Assembly (NCBI GenBank): GCA_001803205.1
Contig: MHBE01000054.1
Coordinates: 1 to 62,372 of the forward strand
Direction: 5' to 3'
DNA length: 62,372 bases
From: Lentisphaerae bacterium GWF2_38_69
Lineage (GTDB): Bacteria; Verrucomicrobiota; Lentisphaeria; Victivallales; GWF2-38-69
The first letter of the stretch is position 1, and each line of letters starts with the position of its first letter. The translations under genes and the position numbers were made by a program. The notes beneath the pieces are model-generated. The model had not been told where the DNA came from. It ran no database searches and worked only from the letters and a program-made list of their open reading frames with translations. Shown one piece after another: positions 7,927 to 16,281 of the stretch.

Positions 7927-9885
7927 ATGAATTTATATACACTTATAAAAAACAGTAAGTTTCTTTTGTTGCTAACTGCCCTTCTCGTGAGTTGCGGGCC
8001 TTCTCACATGAAATATATTGGCAATGACAACTGGACTGAAACCATGTCCAAATCGGCTCTTACAACCGGCAACCTATCATATAAGACTAAATACTTCCTC
8101 GTAAAAAACGCCTTGATGGACGATTACGAAAACGACCCCAAAAAAGTAATAAAGACTTTAGGGAAATTCATAGAGCATCCAAATGATAAAATCATCCCGG
8201 GAGAGGACAGCGTCGATGAAGCAATGATAGCCTTGATTGAACTTTGTACCTATCAGGCTCAGCACTCACCAGACAAAGATGTCATTACCTACTGGCTTTC
8301 AGCTGCATTCTACTCTTATAGATATGTCTTTGCCAACAACTCTCAGGATGTATCTAATGCCTATAATGCTTTGGATCTGGCAGTCAATATCCGTTATTAT
8401 AATTATGCTTTGTCAAAAGTTTACACCTATTTTGCAAAGAACAAGATATCCATGGAACAGCCTCAGGGTTTCCCTCTGATAGTAGGCATTGTAAAGCTTA
8501 ACCCTGTCAAGTCTGATCTCTTATGGTCTTATACAAAATTTGACAGTTTTATAAATGGTTACGACTACATTCCTAAAAACTTCCAGTCACATAGTTATGT
8601 AGCAGGGCTGGGAGTCCCGATATTGGGATTGCAGGAATATAATTCTGCGACAAAACTCAATAAAGACCTCTCACTGGTGAGTTTGGTTTACCCATTTACC
8701 TTTCTAATAAAATTTGATAACTTTGATCCGGAAAACCAGGCGATAATGGGTCAGCCCGAGTTTTATGACAGTTTCAACGATGAATACACGACGATTAAAG
8801 GCCAGAAAGTCAGGTTATCAAAAGACTTTTCACTTGCACTTGGTGAGAGCCTTGACGCATATGATAAAATCAATGGCATTAAATACATGTTCAACCCTGA
8901 AGAAATGGGAACATTTCAGGGGCTTTATTTAATGGCTCCTTACAACCCTGACAAAATCCCAGTAGTTCTTGTTCACGGGCTAATGGCAGGCCCCAGTGTA
9001 TGGTCTGAAATGCTCAACACTCTGATGAGCGACCAGAAAATAAGAGATAATTATCAGTTCTGGCTTTATACATACCCTACCGGACAGCCTATCTATTATT
9101 CGGTATATCAATTCCGGCAGTCGCTGATGAATATTCAGGAAAGATACGATCCGGAAAAGAATAACTTCTATTTCAATCACATGGTTCTTATCGGACACAG
9201 CATGGGCGGGCTTCTGACTAGAATTGCCGTGCAGGACAGCGAAGGTTTCAAACTCATAAACGCCGTGACAAATACAAGCGATATGGAAAATATAGAACTC
9301 ACAGAAAGAGAAAAAAACTTCCTCTACGATATAGGGATCTTCAAGCCCATTCCGTTTGTAGAAAATGTAATACTTATGGCTACTCCAAACAGAGGCGCTG
9401 AAATGGCAAATTATTACTGGGCCAGAATAGGTTCTTTCCTGATTTCCAATCCAAGCTTTATCAAACAAAACACCTATAACATAATGAAAAGGATTTCAGT
9501 CCAGACAGGTTTGCGCCCTGACGATCAGGATATCCCCAATGGGATAGACAGCCTGACGCCAAAAAGCAAATACCTAGATTTGACATTGGAGCTGCCGTTT
9601 AACAAGAACGCTGAAATTCACACAATTATCGGCAATGAAAAGAAAGCCGGCGAGAAATCCGGTTCTGACGGAGTGGTGCTTTACTCAAGCGCTCACCTTG
9701 ACAATGCGCAAAGTGAAACTGTAGTGAAGTCCGATCACAGTATAGAATTTAATCCTGCAGCCATCAAGGAAGTAGCAAGAATATTGCTTGAGTACCTGAG
9801 TAAAGTTGAAAAGGAAAAAAATCCGGATACTTCCAGAGATCTTGGCGTAATACCTACCTCAACTGCGTCCGACTCAATTAAGTAA
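7927..9885 (+). CDS. Alpha/beta hydrolase lipoprotein, lipase-like
   Basis: The 652-residue protein begins with a lipoprotein signal (LLLLTALLVSC, lipidated Cys23). Residues about 25-330 are helical and unassigned, with helical-repeat character. The C-terminal half is an alpha/beta hydrolase: oxyanion region VVLVHGLMAGPSVW (346-359), nucleophile elbow GHSMGG with Ser425, a probable Asp in KSGSDGVV (581) and His604 in KSDHS. It resembles PGAP1/triacylglycerol-lipase-like hydrolases, so an ester or amide-bond hydrolase at the outer or inner membrane is likely. Its substrate is not known. It follows the DUF4105 gene after 3 bases, which makes a two-gene lipid or lipoprotein-processing unit the simplest reading. 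A 162-residue antisense frame inside it is a shadow. Confidence 0.82.
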   Translation: MNLYTLIKNSKFLLLLTALLVSCGPSHMKYIGNDNWTETMSKSALTTGNLSYKTKYFLVKNALMDDYENDPKKVIKTLGKFIEHPNDKIIPGEDSVDEAMIALIELCTYQAQHSPDKDVITYWLSAAFYSYRYVFANNSQDVSNAYNALDLAVNIRYYNYALSKVYTYFAKNKISMEQPQGFPLIVGIVKLNPVKSDLLWSYTKFDSFINGYDYIPKNFQSHSYVAGLGVPILGLQEYNSATKLNKDLSLVSLVYPFTFLIKFDNFDPENQAIMGQPEFYDSFNDEYTTIKGQKVRLSKDFSLALGESLDAYDKINGIKYMFNPEEMGTFQGLYLMAPYNPDKIPVVLVHGLMAGPSVWSEMLNTLMSDQKIRDNYQFWLYTYPTGQPIYYSVYQFRQSLMNIQERYDPEKNNFYFNHMVLIGHSMGGLLTRIAVQDSEGFKLINAVTNTSDMENIELTEREKNFLYDIGIFKPIPFVENVILMATPNRGAEMANYYWARIGSFLISNPSFIKQNTYNIMKRISVQTGLRPDDQDIPNGIDSLTPKSKYLDLTLELPFNKNAEIHTIIGNEKKAGEKSGSDGVVLYSSAHLDNAQSETVVKSDHSIEFNPAAIKEVARILLEYLSKVEKEKNPDTSRDLGVIPTSTASDSIK

Positions 9886-10011
9886 CCTGAGTCAGACAAC
9901 CAAACTTCAGGAATCTTGATCCGATGTAAACAAGGATGACACAAAACCAATGGAGGAAAGGCTTCTTTGGACGCATCGTTATGTTGGTTTTTTGTGGGCA
10001 GGTACGCGCTC

Positions 10012-10161
10012 AAGGTAGGGACGCATCTCCGAGGCGTCCGCCGCTGATTTAGGCGCTTTCGGAGCCTTGCTTAAAAAAAGCGCATTAGCAAAACTTATGC
10101 GAGCGACTGCCGAAGAAGATTATATGTATTTCGGACGGCTGCGGAGAGCCGTCCCTACCTT
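10012..10161. repeat. MITE-like inverted-repeat element (150 bp)
   Basis: AAGGTAGGGACG at the left end is matched exactly, inverted, by CGTCCCTACCTT at the right end. The arms continue imperfectly inward (CATCTCCGAGGCGTCCG against GCTCTCCGCAGCCGTCCG, read outward), giving about 30-base arms rich in G+C around a non-coding centre. It occupies the gap between the lipase-like gene and a response regulator and no ORF is carried. The form fits a small non-autonomous mobile or REP-like element. No target-site duplication is obvious. The rest of the 9886-10206 gap holds nothing I can name. Confidence 0.65.
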
Positions 10162-10206
10162 AATTCAACAGCATTGATTAACTTATTTGATCCCTGATAT
10201 ATTTGA

Positions 10207-10578
10207 TTATTCGTTATTTTTCATGAGCTTGTTTAATGATGTAAATAGCTTCTCGAAATCGATAGGCTTAAGGATTACCTCCAGAGCTCCGGCTTTTAAA
10301 GCTTCGCTGGATCTATCTCCTGAAGCAAATCCTGTCATCATTATAACCCGCATATCGGGTTTTATTTTTTTCAATTCTATTAAGGTGCAAACTCCGTCTA
10401 ATTCAGGCATCTTTATATCCATTATGACGACATCATAAGGTTTTTTTGCTATTTCGCTCAAAGCATCTTTTCCGCTATTGACGGCTTTTGCCTTATATCC
10501 TTTAATCTCAAGAATATCATGCATGCATTCAGCTAAGGTTACATTGTCATCAACCAATAGTATCTTTTTTTCCATCAT
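10207..10578 (-). CDS. Receiver-only response regulator (CheY-like)
   Basis: At 123 residues it is a single receiver domain with no output domain. The acidic pocket is Asp10/Asp11 (LLVDDN), the phospho-acceptor is Asp54 in VVIMDIKMPELDG, the switch Thr is 82 (MMTGFA) and the conserved Lys is 104 in ILKPID. It accepts phosphate and must pass its signal by protein contact or relay. Its first 29 bases overlap the end of the histidine kinase gene in the same operon, so that kinase is its probable partner. Confidence 0.9.
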   Translation of the reverse strand: MMEKKILLVDDNVTLAECMHDILEIKGYKAKAVNSGKDALSEIAKKPYDVVIMDIKMPELDGVCTLIELKKIKPDMRVIMMTGFASGDRSSEALKAGALEVILKPIDFEKLFTSLNKLMKNNE

Positions 10579-13483
10579 AGCTTAAATCTCTTTTGTTGTT
10601 TATTGGAAGCGTTATAATAAATTCTGTTCCCTTATTTATTTCTGATTTAACCTCTATTCTGCCGTGATGAGCATTAACTATTGCATCACATACGGCCAGC
10701 CCTATTCCGATCCCGTTGGATTTAGTGGAAAAACCCAGGTCAAAAACTTTCGGAAGCAAATCCTCTTTTATGCCTGAACCTGTATCTTTTATTCTTATTT
10801 CCAAGTCCAGATTATTAATTAGTGCTGATATCGAGAGTATTCCACCTTCAGGCATGGCTTCCATTGAATTAGATATAAGATTTCCAAAAAGATGTTCCAT
10901 AAGCACGGGATCAGCTACAAATTCTATAAGTTCGGGATTAAAGGCACACTCAAGTGTAATATTACTATAGATCTTCGATATATTAATAATCCCATCAATA
11001 AGTTCTTTTAAATTTACATTTCTCAGTTTTGCTTCAGTCGTTTTTCCATAAGTAAGTATGTTGGAAATAATATGGTTTGACGCGGCAATTTCATCATCTA
11101 TTATGCGAATGTATTTTATGGTTTTCTTTTCTTTTGTTTTTTCGTTGATTTCCATTTTCAGAGAATAAGCCGCACTATTAATGGATGCCATAGTGTTCCT
11201 CAATTCGTGTGCTACCATTCCGGCCATTTTACCCAATGCTGCAAACTTCTCTGCGGTTTTTAGTTGATTCTGAGAATTCATGAATCGTACTTCAGCTTCT
11301 TTATGGTCAGTAATATCTATATGTACACCGGTCAGAATATAAGGACGGCCTGAATCATTTTGTATTGTCTGAAAACGGCCTAAAATCCAGCGTAAAGTTC
11401 CGTCAGGAAGGCTTATTCTCCATTCTCCCTCAACAGGATTTTCACTATTTATAGCTTGCTTTATTAAATTCATTGCTTTAGATCGGTCTTCAGAAAATAT
11501 ACATCCCTCCAATGAATCAAGAGTGATATTTGAATCAGAGAGTTGAATGCCATAGATTTTCTTCAGCTCGTCGGAACAGAATGTTTCTCTTGTTTCAAGA
11601 TTTACTTCGAATGTTCCGACATGTGAGACCTGTTCCGCCAGAAGAAGTCTCTCCTGACTTATTTTCAGCTGTTCTGTTCTTTGTGATATCGTCTCTTCAA
11701 GACGGGCATTATACTCCTCCAATTTTTCTTCAGACTTGAATTTTGAAATAGCGATGGAAAGATATTGGGATAAGTGTTCCCAGAAAGTGATTTTTTCTAG
11801 AGAAAACATGTCTTTTCTGTGATCATTGATCTGAATTAATCCATATCTTTCGCTTGAGCTGAATAAGGGGATCAATGCCACTGATTCATACCCTTCACCG
11901 TTGCAACGGTTACGCGTCTTTGACTGCCTGTCGGCTTCTGTAGTAGTAGAAAGAAGCCTGGTAGTGGAATTGGCCCAGAAACTTCCGAATTCAGTGAAGA
12001 AGGGTTTGGAAGGGTCAAAACGCCCTGATATAATGTTGCCGCACATGCATTCAAGTACTGGATTTCCTGAAGCGTCTCTCAGGATTTCTCCTTCAGCATT
12101 ACAGCTGCAGAGAGAATTTTCAAGATGAATAAATTCATCAGAAAAACCGCGGTACTCAAAATACGGGAAGTCTTCATTTTTCTTTAACCTAACTCCAATG
12201 GCTTCGCAGGTAGTTTCTTTCTGGATATAGGTAACTGTGGCCTTTATCATTTCAGTAATATTTTCGCTTTCATTGACCAATTTAAGAAATTCTAATGACG
12301 ACTCTCTTTCTTCAAGCAGCTTTTTGGGTTCGGTTATATCTTGCGCATGAGCTTCAATTATTCTTTCATTTGTATTTTGTTCAGTTACAAGTAACGCATT
12401 AAGCAGTATCCAGCGCGTTACTCCTTTCAAAGTTTTAAATTGGTATTCATAATCATGTAGTTCGCCTTTCTCTAATAATTGTTTTCGCAGCGTACCGATT
12501 TCATTAATGTAAATCATTGCGTCTTTTATTTCTTTACCTATTAAATCTTCAGGTTCGCAATTCAAATCTAGTATTCTGAGCATGCCTTTATTCAGGCTCA
12601 ATATTTTACCATTTAAGTCGTATTTATAAATCCCATCGCCTGAATAGTCCAACATTCGTTTATACTGTTTGCCTTCTGTTTCACGGTTTTTAAGCTCTTT
12701 CATATCTTCTTTGATTTTTCTGCTCATTGCGTTTATGACGGAAGAAAGATTTTCCAGTTCGGTTGCCCCTTTTAAAACTATTTTCTCATCGTAACGCCCT
12801 TCTGAAATATAGCTGCCCATTGCATTAAGCTTGACTATCGGTTTAGAGATAATCCTTGATATAAAAATACTGTAAACAAGCCCGAAGAGAATAAAGATGA
12901 GGCATGAAAAAAGAGTAATCATGAATATCTTTTTCTGAGCTGAAATAATCTCATTGATATCAACGCTCGCTCCGAAAATAAATATTCTTCCTTGCGAATC
13001 TTGCTCAGGAACAAGAACCATTCTCCCATAACCCCATTCATTTTTAAAAGTGCTGAAAACAGGTTTCATCTCTCTGATGGCTTCCCTATAGGCATCAGGG
13101 TCGCTGTGAACATCAAAAAATCTGGCATAATCCTGTTTGCTCATGTCTTTTGACGGTGAAGTTGAAGTAGTAAATACTATTTTCTGAGGATTAATTACTA
13201 GGACGCTCCAAAGGTATTGCAGCCCCATTTCTCGGCAGCGCAGGCTGTTCTTGGATACAATTTCATAGTAGTCTTCACTGGAAACAGAATTTTTATCTGT
13301 GATTTTATCATGATAATCTGCTGGGAGAGTGATTCTGGCGTAATTTGCCCATTTCAGGAGTTTTGCGTCGATATCGGACAGGAGATGTGCTTTTGAATAA
13401 AGGTAAACAACTGTCGTCGCAATAACAGTCAGTATAATTAAACTGAACATCATTGTCGTAATGATTCTTGTCTGAATTTTCAT
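10550..13483 (-). CDS. Membrane sensor histidine kinase with PAS, Cys-rich GAF and PAS domains
   Basis: The 977 residues read as: membrane segment about 8-29, periplasmic sensor 30-185, second membrane segment 186-208, HAMP 205-260, PAS 276-390, GAF-like 400-585, PAS 610-728, HisKA with His759 in MVAHELRN, and an ATPase with N-box Asn872 (SNSMEAM) and G-boxes KDTGSGI and GIGIGLAV. It should autophosphorylate at the inner membrane and pass phosphate to the overlapping receiver protein. The GAF part carries Cys459-x-Cys461, Cys479-x-Cys481 and Cys527, which suggests a metal or redox centre. That is an inference from spacing alone. The operon ends in the adjacent response regulator. A second receiver gene lies 334 bases upstream on the same strand. 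Confidence 0.9.
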   Translation of the reverse strand: MKIQTRIITTMMFSLIILTVIATTVVYLYSKAHLLSDIDAKLLKWANYARITLPADYHDKITDKNSVSSEDYYEIVSKNSLRCREMGLQYLWSVLVINPQKIVFTTSTSPSKDMSKQDYARFFDVHSDPDAYREAIREMKPVFSTFKNEWGYGRMVLVPEQDSQGRIFIFGASVDINEIISAQKKIFMITLFSCLIFILFGLVYSIFISRIISKPIVKLNAMGSYISEGRYDEKIVLKGATELENLSSVINAMSRKIKEDMKELKNRETEGKQYKRMLDYSGDGIYKYDLNGKILSLNKGMLRILDLNCEPEDLIGKEIKDAMIYINEIGTLRKQLLEKGELHDYEYQFKTLKGVTRWILLNALLVTEQNTNERIIEAHAQDITEPKKLLEERESSLEFLKLVNESENITEMIKATVTYIQKETTCEAIGVRLKKNEDFPYFEYRGFSDEFIHLENSLCSCNAEGEILRDASGNPVLECMCGNIISGRFDPSKPFFTEFGSFWANSTTRLLSTTTEADRQSKTRNRCNGEGYESVALIPLFSSSERYGLIQINDHRKDMFSLEKITFWEHLSQYLSIAISKFKSEEKLEEYNARLEETISQRTEQLKISQERLLLAEQVSHVGTFEVNLETRETFCSDELKKIYGIQLSDSNITLDSLEGCIFSEDRSKAMNLIKQAINSENPVEGEWRISLPDGTLRWILGRFQTIQNDSGRPYILTGVHIDITDHKEAEVRFMNSQNQLKTAEKFAALGKMAGMVAHELRNTMASINSAAYSLKMEINEKTKEKKTIKYIRIIDDEIAASNHIISNILTYGKTTEAKLRNVNLKELIDGIINISKIYSNITLECAFNPELIEFVADPVLMEHLFGNLISNSMEAMPEGGILSISALINNLDLEIRIKDTGSGIKEDLLPKVFDLGFSTKSNGIGIGLAVCDAIVNAHHGRIEVKSEINKGTEFIITLPINNKRDLSYDGKKDTIG

Positions 13484-13628
13484 CGCTTATCTTTTCGCCT
13501 TATAAATCAAGACTCTTTTTTATGATATATTCAGAATTTTAATTTAAAAGATTCTACTGAAACATGCTATGGTTAATCATTATAGTATAAAATCCCAAAG
13601 TGCCAAGGTCTGTTCAGGATATAGCCAT

Positions 13629-13773
13629 ATATTAGCCCAGTCATTGGCAGAGCCTGAGTTTCACAATGAAATTTTTATGAACTTGTACCATGGGCGTCCC
13701 GCCCATGGCTGAGCTCGGCCAGGGACGCCCGCGATTGTGTCAAAAAACATTCTAGGTTCAGGGGGGCTAATAT
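13629..13773. repeat. Second MITE-like inverted-repeat element (about 145 bp)
   Basis: ATATTAGCCC at the left end is exactly inverted as GGGCTAATAT at the right end, and inside both arms a TTTCACAAT / ATTGTGTCAAA pair recurs. The centre holds a short palindrome, CCATGGGCGTCCCGCCCATGG-like (13688-13708), and GGGACGCCC. No ORF is present. It lies in the 13484-13816 gap between the histidine kinase and the second receiver gene. It shares the GGGACG core theme with the element at 10012-10161 but is not the same sequence. Confidence 0.5.
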
Positions 13774-13816
13774 GCAGCGTGTGTAAATCGTATTAACTTT
13801 GCTGAAGTTTATAATT

Positions 13817-14188
13817 CTATTTTGTTAAAATCTTTTCTACTTTTCTTAATAATTCATTAATATCATTGCCTTTTTTGTATTCATCAATAGCCCCGCAGTC
13901 TTTTGCTAAATTCAGAAGGTGCTCCATTCGACCATCAGAACAAGCTCCTGTCATGGCTATTATTTTAGGGGAATCAAACTCTTCCATTATCTTGTATATA
14001 GTATGAACTCCGTCCATTTTCGGCATAAAAAGATCAGTGATAATCAAATCAAAGTGATTATCGCTGCAGATTTTAAAACCTATCTCTCCATCTTCAGCCT
14101 CAATGACTTCATGGTCTGCATTCTCAAGGTATTTTTTAATCACAGACCTATAATCATTATCATCATCAATTAATAAAATTTTAGCCAT
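13817..14188 (-). CDS. Receiver-only response regulator
   Basis: This is a 123-residue single receiver domain: acidic residues 8-10 (LIDDDND), phospho-acceptor Asp52 in LIITDLFMPKMDG, switch Thr80 in IAMTGA. The usual KP after the last strand is replaced by KKG (DEYKKGND), so the Lys is present but the cis-Pro is lost. It lies upstream of the large histidine kinase on the same strand but is separated from it by a 334-base gap with a repeat element, so a shared transcript is uncertain. It could be a second phosphate acceptor of that kinase. Confidence 0.87.
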   Translation of the reverse strand: MAKILLIDDDNDYRSVIKKYLENADHEVIEAEDGEIGFKICSDNHFDLIITDLFMPKMDGVHTIYKIMEEFDSPKIIAMTGACSDGRMEHLLNLAKDCGAIDEYKKGNDINELLRKVEKILTK

Positions 14189-14283
14189 ATAATTTCATAT
14201 CGAAATATTCTTTTAGATCATTCAAAAACATAATTTTTAACGAGTTTAGCTTAAAAATATTCTAACTCAAGTAATTGTTCTAC

Positions 14284-16161
14284 TCATGAACCTTTTTTCT
14301 CCTTTTTATTCAAAATCTCTTCTATCAGAGTTGACTTGATACTTGTTTCTGGGACTTTGAAATCAAACCAGGCTCTCATTGGGTAATTTATACAGCTCTT
14401 ATGCATATAGTTGTAGACAGCTTTCCTTAATCCGAAACTGAACCTTCCGTGATCGCAGGGTGATTTATCCATGAAGGATATTTCGTTATTGGCAAAAGTT
14501 CCGGATTTGTCATGGCATATTTCAATTCCAAACTTTTCAGGATTCTTTGCTATTGGGCTGTGAACGGTTAGCGCAAAGCGGTGCCAGAATGCGCTTTTTA
14601 TCAATTTATTTTTAAAAAACTGCCTGACTATCTCCAGAGAATCAATAGTTTCCTGGACTGTTTGAGTTGGAAAACCGTACATCAAATATGAGTGAACCAT
14701 TATCCCTGCTTTGCTTAAATTGCTGGAAGCTTCAGCTGCCTGCTCAATCGTTACTCCCTTATTCATTTTTTTAAGAAGTCTGTCAGATAAGACCTCCATT
14801 CCTCCTGAAACTGCTATGCAGCCTGATTCAGCCAGGAGATTGCAAAGTTCTCTGGTAAAGTTTGATTCAAATCTGATATTGGTCCACCATCTGATTTTGA
14901 TCTTTCTTCTGATAAGCTCTTGAGCAAACTCTTTTAAAAGCTTTGGAGGTGCTGCTTCATCCACAAAATGGAAATCATTCGACTTTGTCTGCATAATAAC
15001 AGACTCAATTCGATCGCACAAAATATCTGTCGAAACAGGATGGTATTTGCAGATATAGTCAAGGCTCGTATCGCAAAAAGCACATTTATGCCAATAGCAT
15101 CCATGAGCAAACATAAGTTTATTCCATCTGCCGTCACTCCATAAATTATGCATTGGATTAACTGTTTCGGAAAAAGATATATATTTATCAAGAGGAAGGC
15201 CTGAATAGTCAGGTATGGAAAAATTTTGAGATTCGCTTTTTTCTTTACATTGGTTATTTGCAAAAACAACTTTTCCGTTCTTTCTGAAAAAAGTTTTAAC
15301 TAGTTCTATTTCTTTTTTATCTCTTACTATCATTTTCAATAAAGCGCCTAGAGAATGTTCACCCGAATCAAGACAAACGAAATCAGCAAAGTCGAAGAGG
15401 TTTGGTTCTGCAAGCTGCCTAAGTTCAGTATTGACCCATCCGCCGCCAATTATCACAGGAATTTCCGGATAATTTTTCTTTACATACGATGACATTTTCA
15501 AGGCAGCAAGGAGATTGCCAGGAAAAGGTATGGTAAAGCCGATACTTCTCGGGTTACTTTTATTTATCTGTTTATCAAGCAACTTCAAAAATAAATCAGT
15601 CACCAAGGTGTTTTTCTTGATTTCAGGTTCTATCGCGGCAAAGGAATGCGGGCTTATTCCTATTTTTTCAGCATAACGGCTAAAACCGAAATTTTTATCA
15701 ATATGAGTTGTAATCAAGTGGCCTATTTCTTCGATAAAATTAGTAGCCAGGAATTTAGCTTTAGCTTTAGTATCAGTTTTTTTAAAAAACCCCAACAATC
15801 CTTCAGTTGCTTTGAATCTCTCACCTTTTGGCAGAATCCCCTGGCAGATCTGCTGGGAAAACGAGTCGTTTTTCCCCTGCATGAATAAAATAGTTTTTCC
15901 GATGAGTGAATAATAAACATCTTGTTTTGCCAGCATATTTTTATGTTCTCGTGAAAGCTTTTTAGCTTTTTCACCTATCAAGGGAAAAATTTCTCTCATC
16001 CTTCTTTCAGAAAACAAATCAAGAGTAGTTTCCAAACTCAAGTCCGCATGATCAACATTAAACCCCTCTTTTTTGAGAAACCCTTTAAGGAATACTGTAG
16101 CAGGATATGGAGTATTTGGTTGAGAAAAAGGAGGAGTAATAAGCAGTAAGTCGGTTCGCAT
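14284..16161 (-). CDS. B12-binding radical SAM protein
   Basis: The first ~290 residues form a cobalamin-binding-like Rossmann fold (LLLITPPFSQPN start; IIGGGWVNTEL and DSGEHSL further on). The radical SAM core begins at a cysteine cluster GCYWHKCAFC (Cys365, 370, 373 counted from a 5' extended start), spaced CX4CX2C as in several B12-dependent subfamilies rather than CX3CX2C. SAM-binding strands follow (HFVDEAAPP, SGGMEVLSDRLLKKMNKG). The product is unknown; relatives are found in natural-product and lipid pathways and often act as methylases or in ring formation. I start it at MMRTDLLLI because the ten codons before are unlikely protein. There is no clear ribosome binding site. It stands alone, divergent from the TolC-like gene. 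Confidence 0.82.
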   Translation of the reverse strand: MRTDLLLITPPFSQPNTPYPATVFLKGFLKKEGFNVDHADLSLETTLDLFSERRMREIFPLIGEKAKKLSREHKNMLAKQDVYYSLIGKTILFMQGKNDSFSQQICQGILPKGERFKATEGLLGFFKKTDTKAKAKFLATNFIEEIGHLITTHIDKNFGFSRYAEKIGISPHSFAAIEPEIKKNTLVTDLFLKLLDKQINKSNPRSIGFTIPFPGNLLAALKMSSYVKKNYPEIPVIIGGGWVNTELRQLAEPNLFDFADFVCLDSGEHSLGALLKMIVRDKKEIELVKTFFRKNGKVVFANNQCKEKSESQNFSIPDYSGLPLDKYISFSETVNPMHNLWSDGRWNKLMFAHGCYWHKCAFCDTSLDYICKYHPVSTDILCDRIESVIMQTKSNDFHFVDEAAPPKLLKEFAQELIRRKIKIRWWTNIRFESNFTRELCNLLAESGCIAVSGGMEVLSDRLLKKMNKGVTIEQAAEASSNLSKAGIMVHSYLMYGFPTQTVQETIDSLEIVRQFFKNKLIKSAFWHRFALTVHSPIAKNPEKFGIEICHDKSGTFANNEISFMDKSPCDHGRFSFGLRKAVYNYMHKSCINYPMRAWFDFKVPETSIKSTLIEEILNKKEKKGS

Positions 16162-16281
16162 CATAAAGCAAATAATAATTTTTGTATACAATTATATTTT
16201 AGAGTCATAGACAAAACAATTCACTCTTTTAAACTTAAACACAAGAACTTTAGCCAAAGCTATCAAAACGGAGTCTATTTT

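Noticed and set aside
8980-9468. 162-residue minus-strand frame
   Set aside because: Antisense shadow of the alpha/beta hydrolase gene, which has catalytic motifs.
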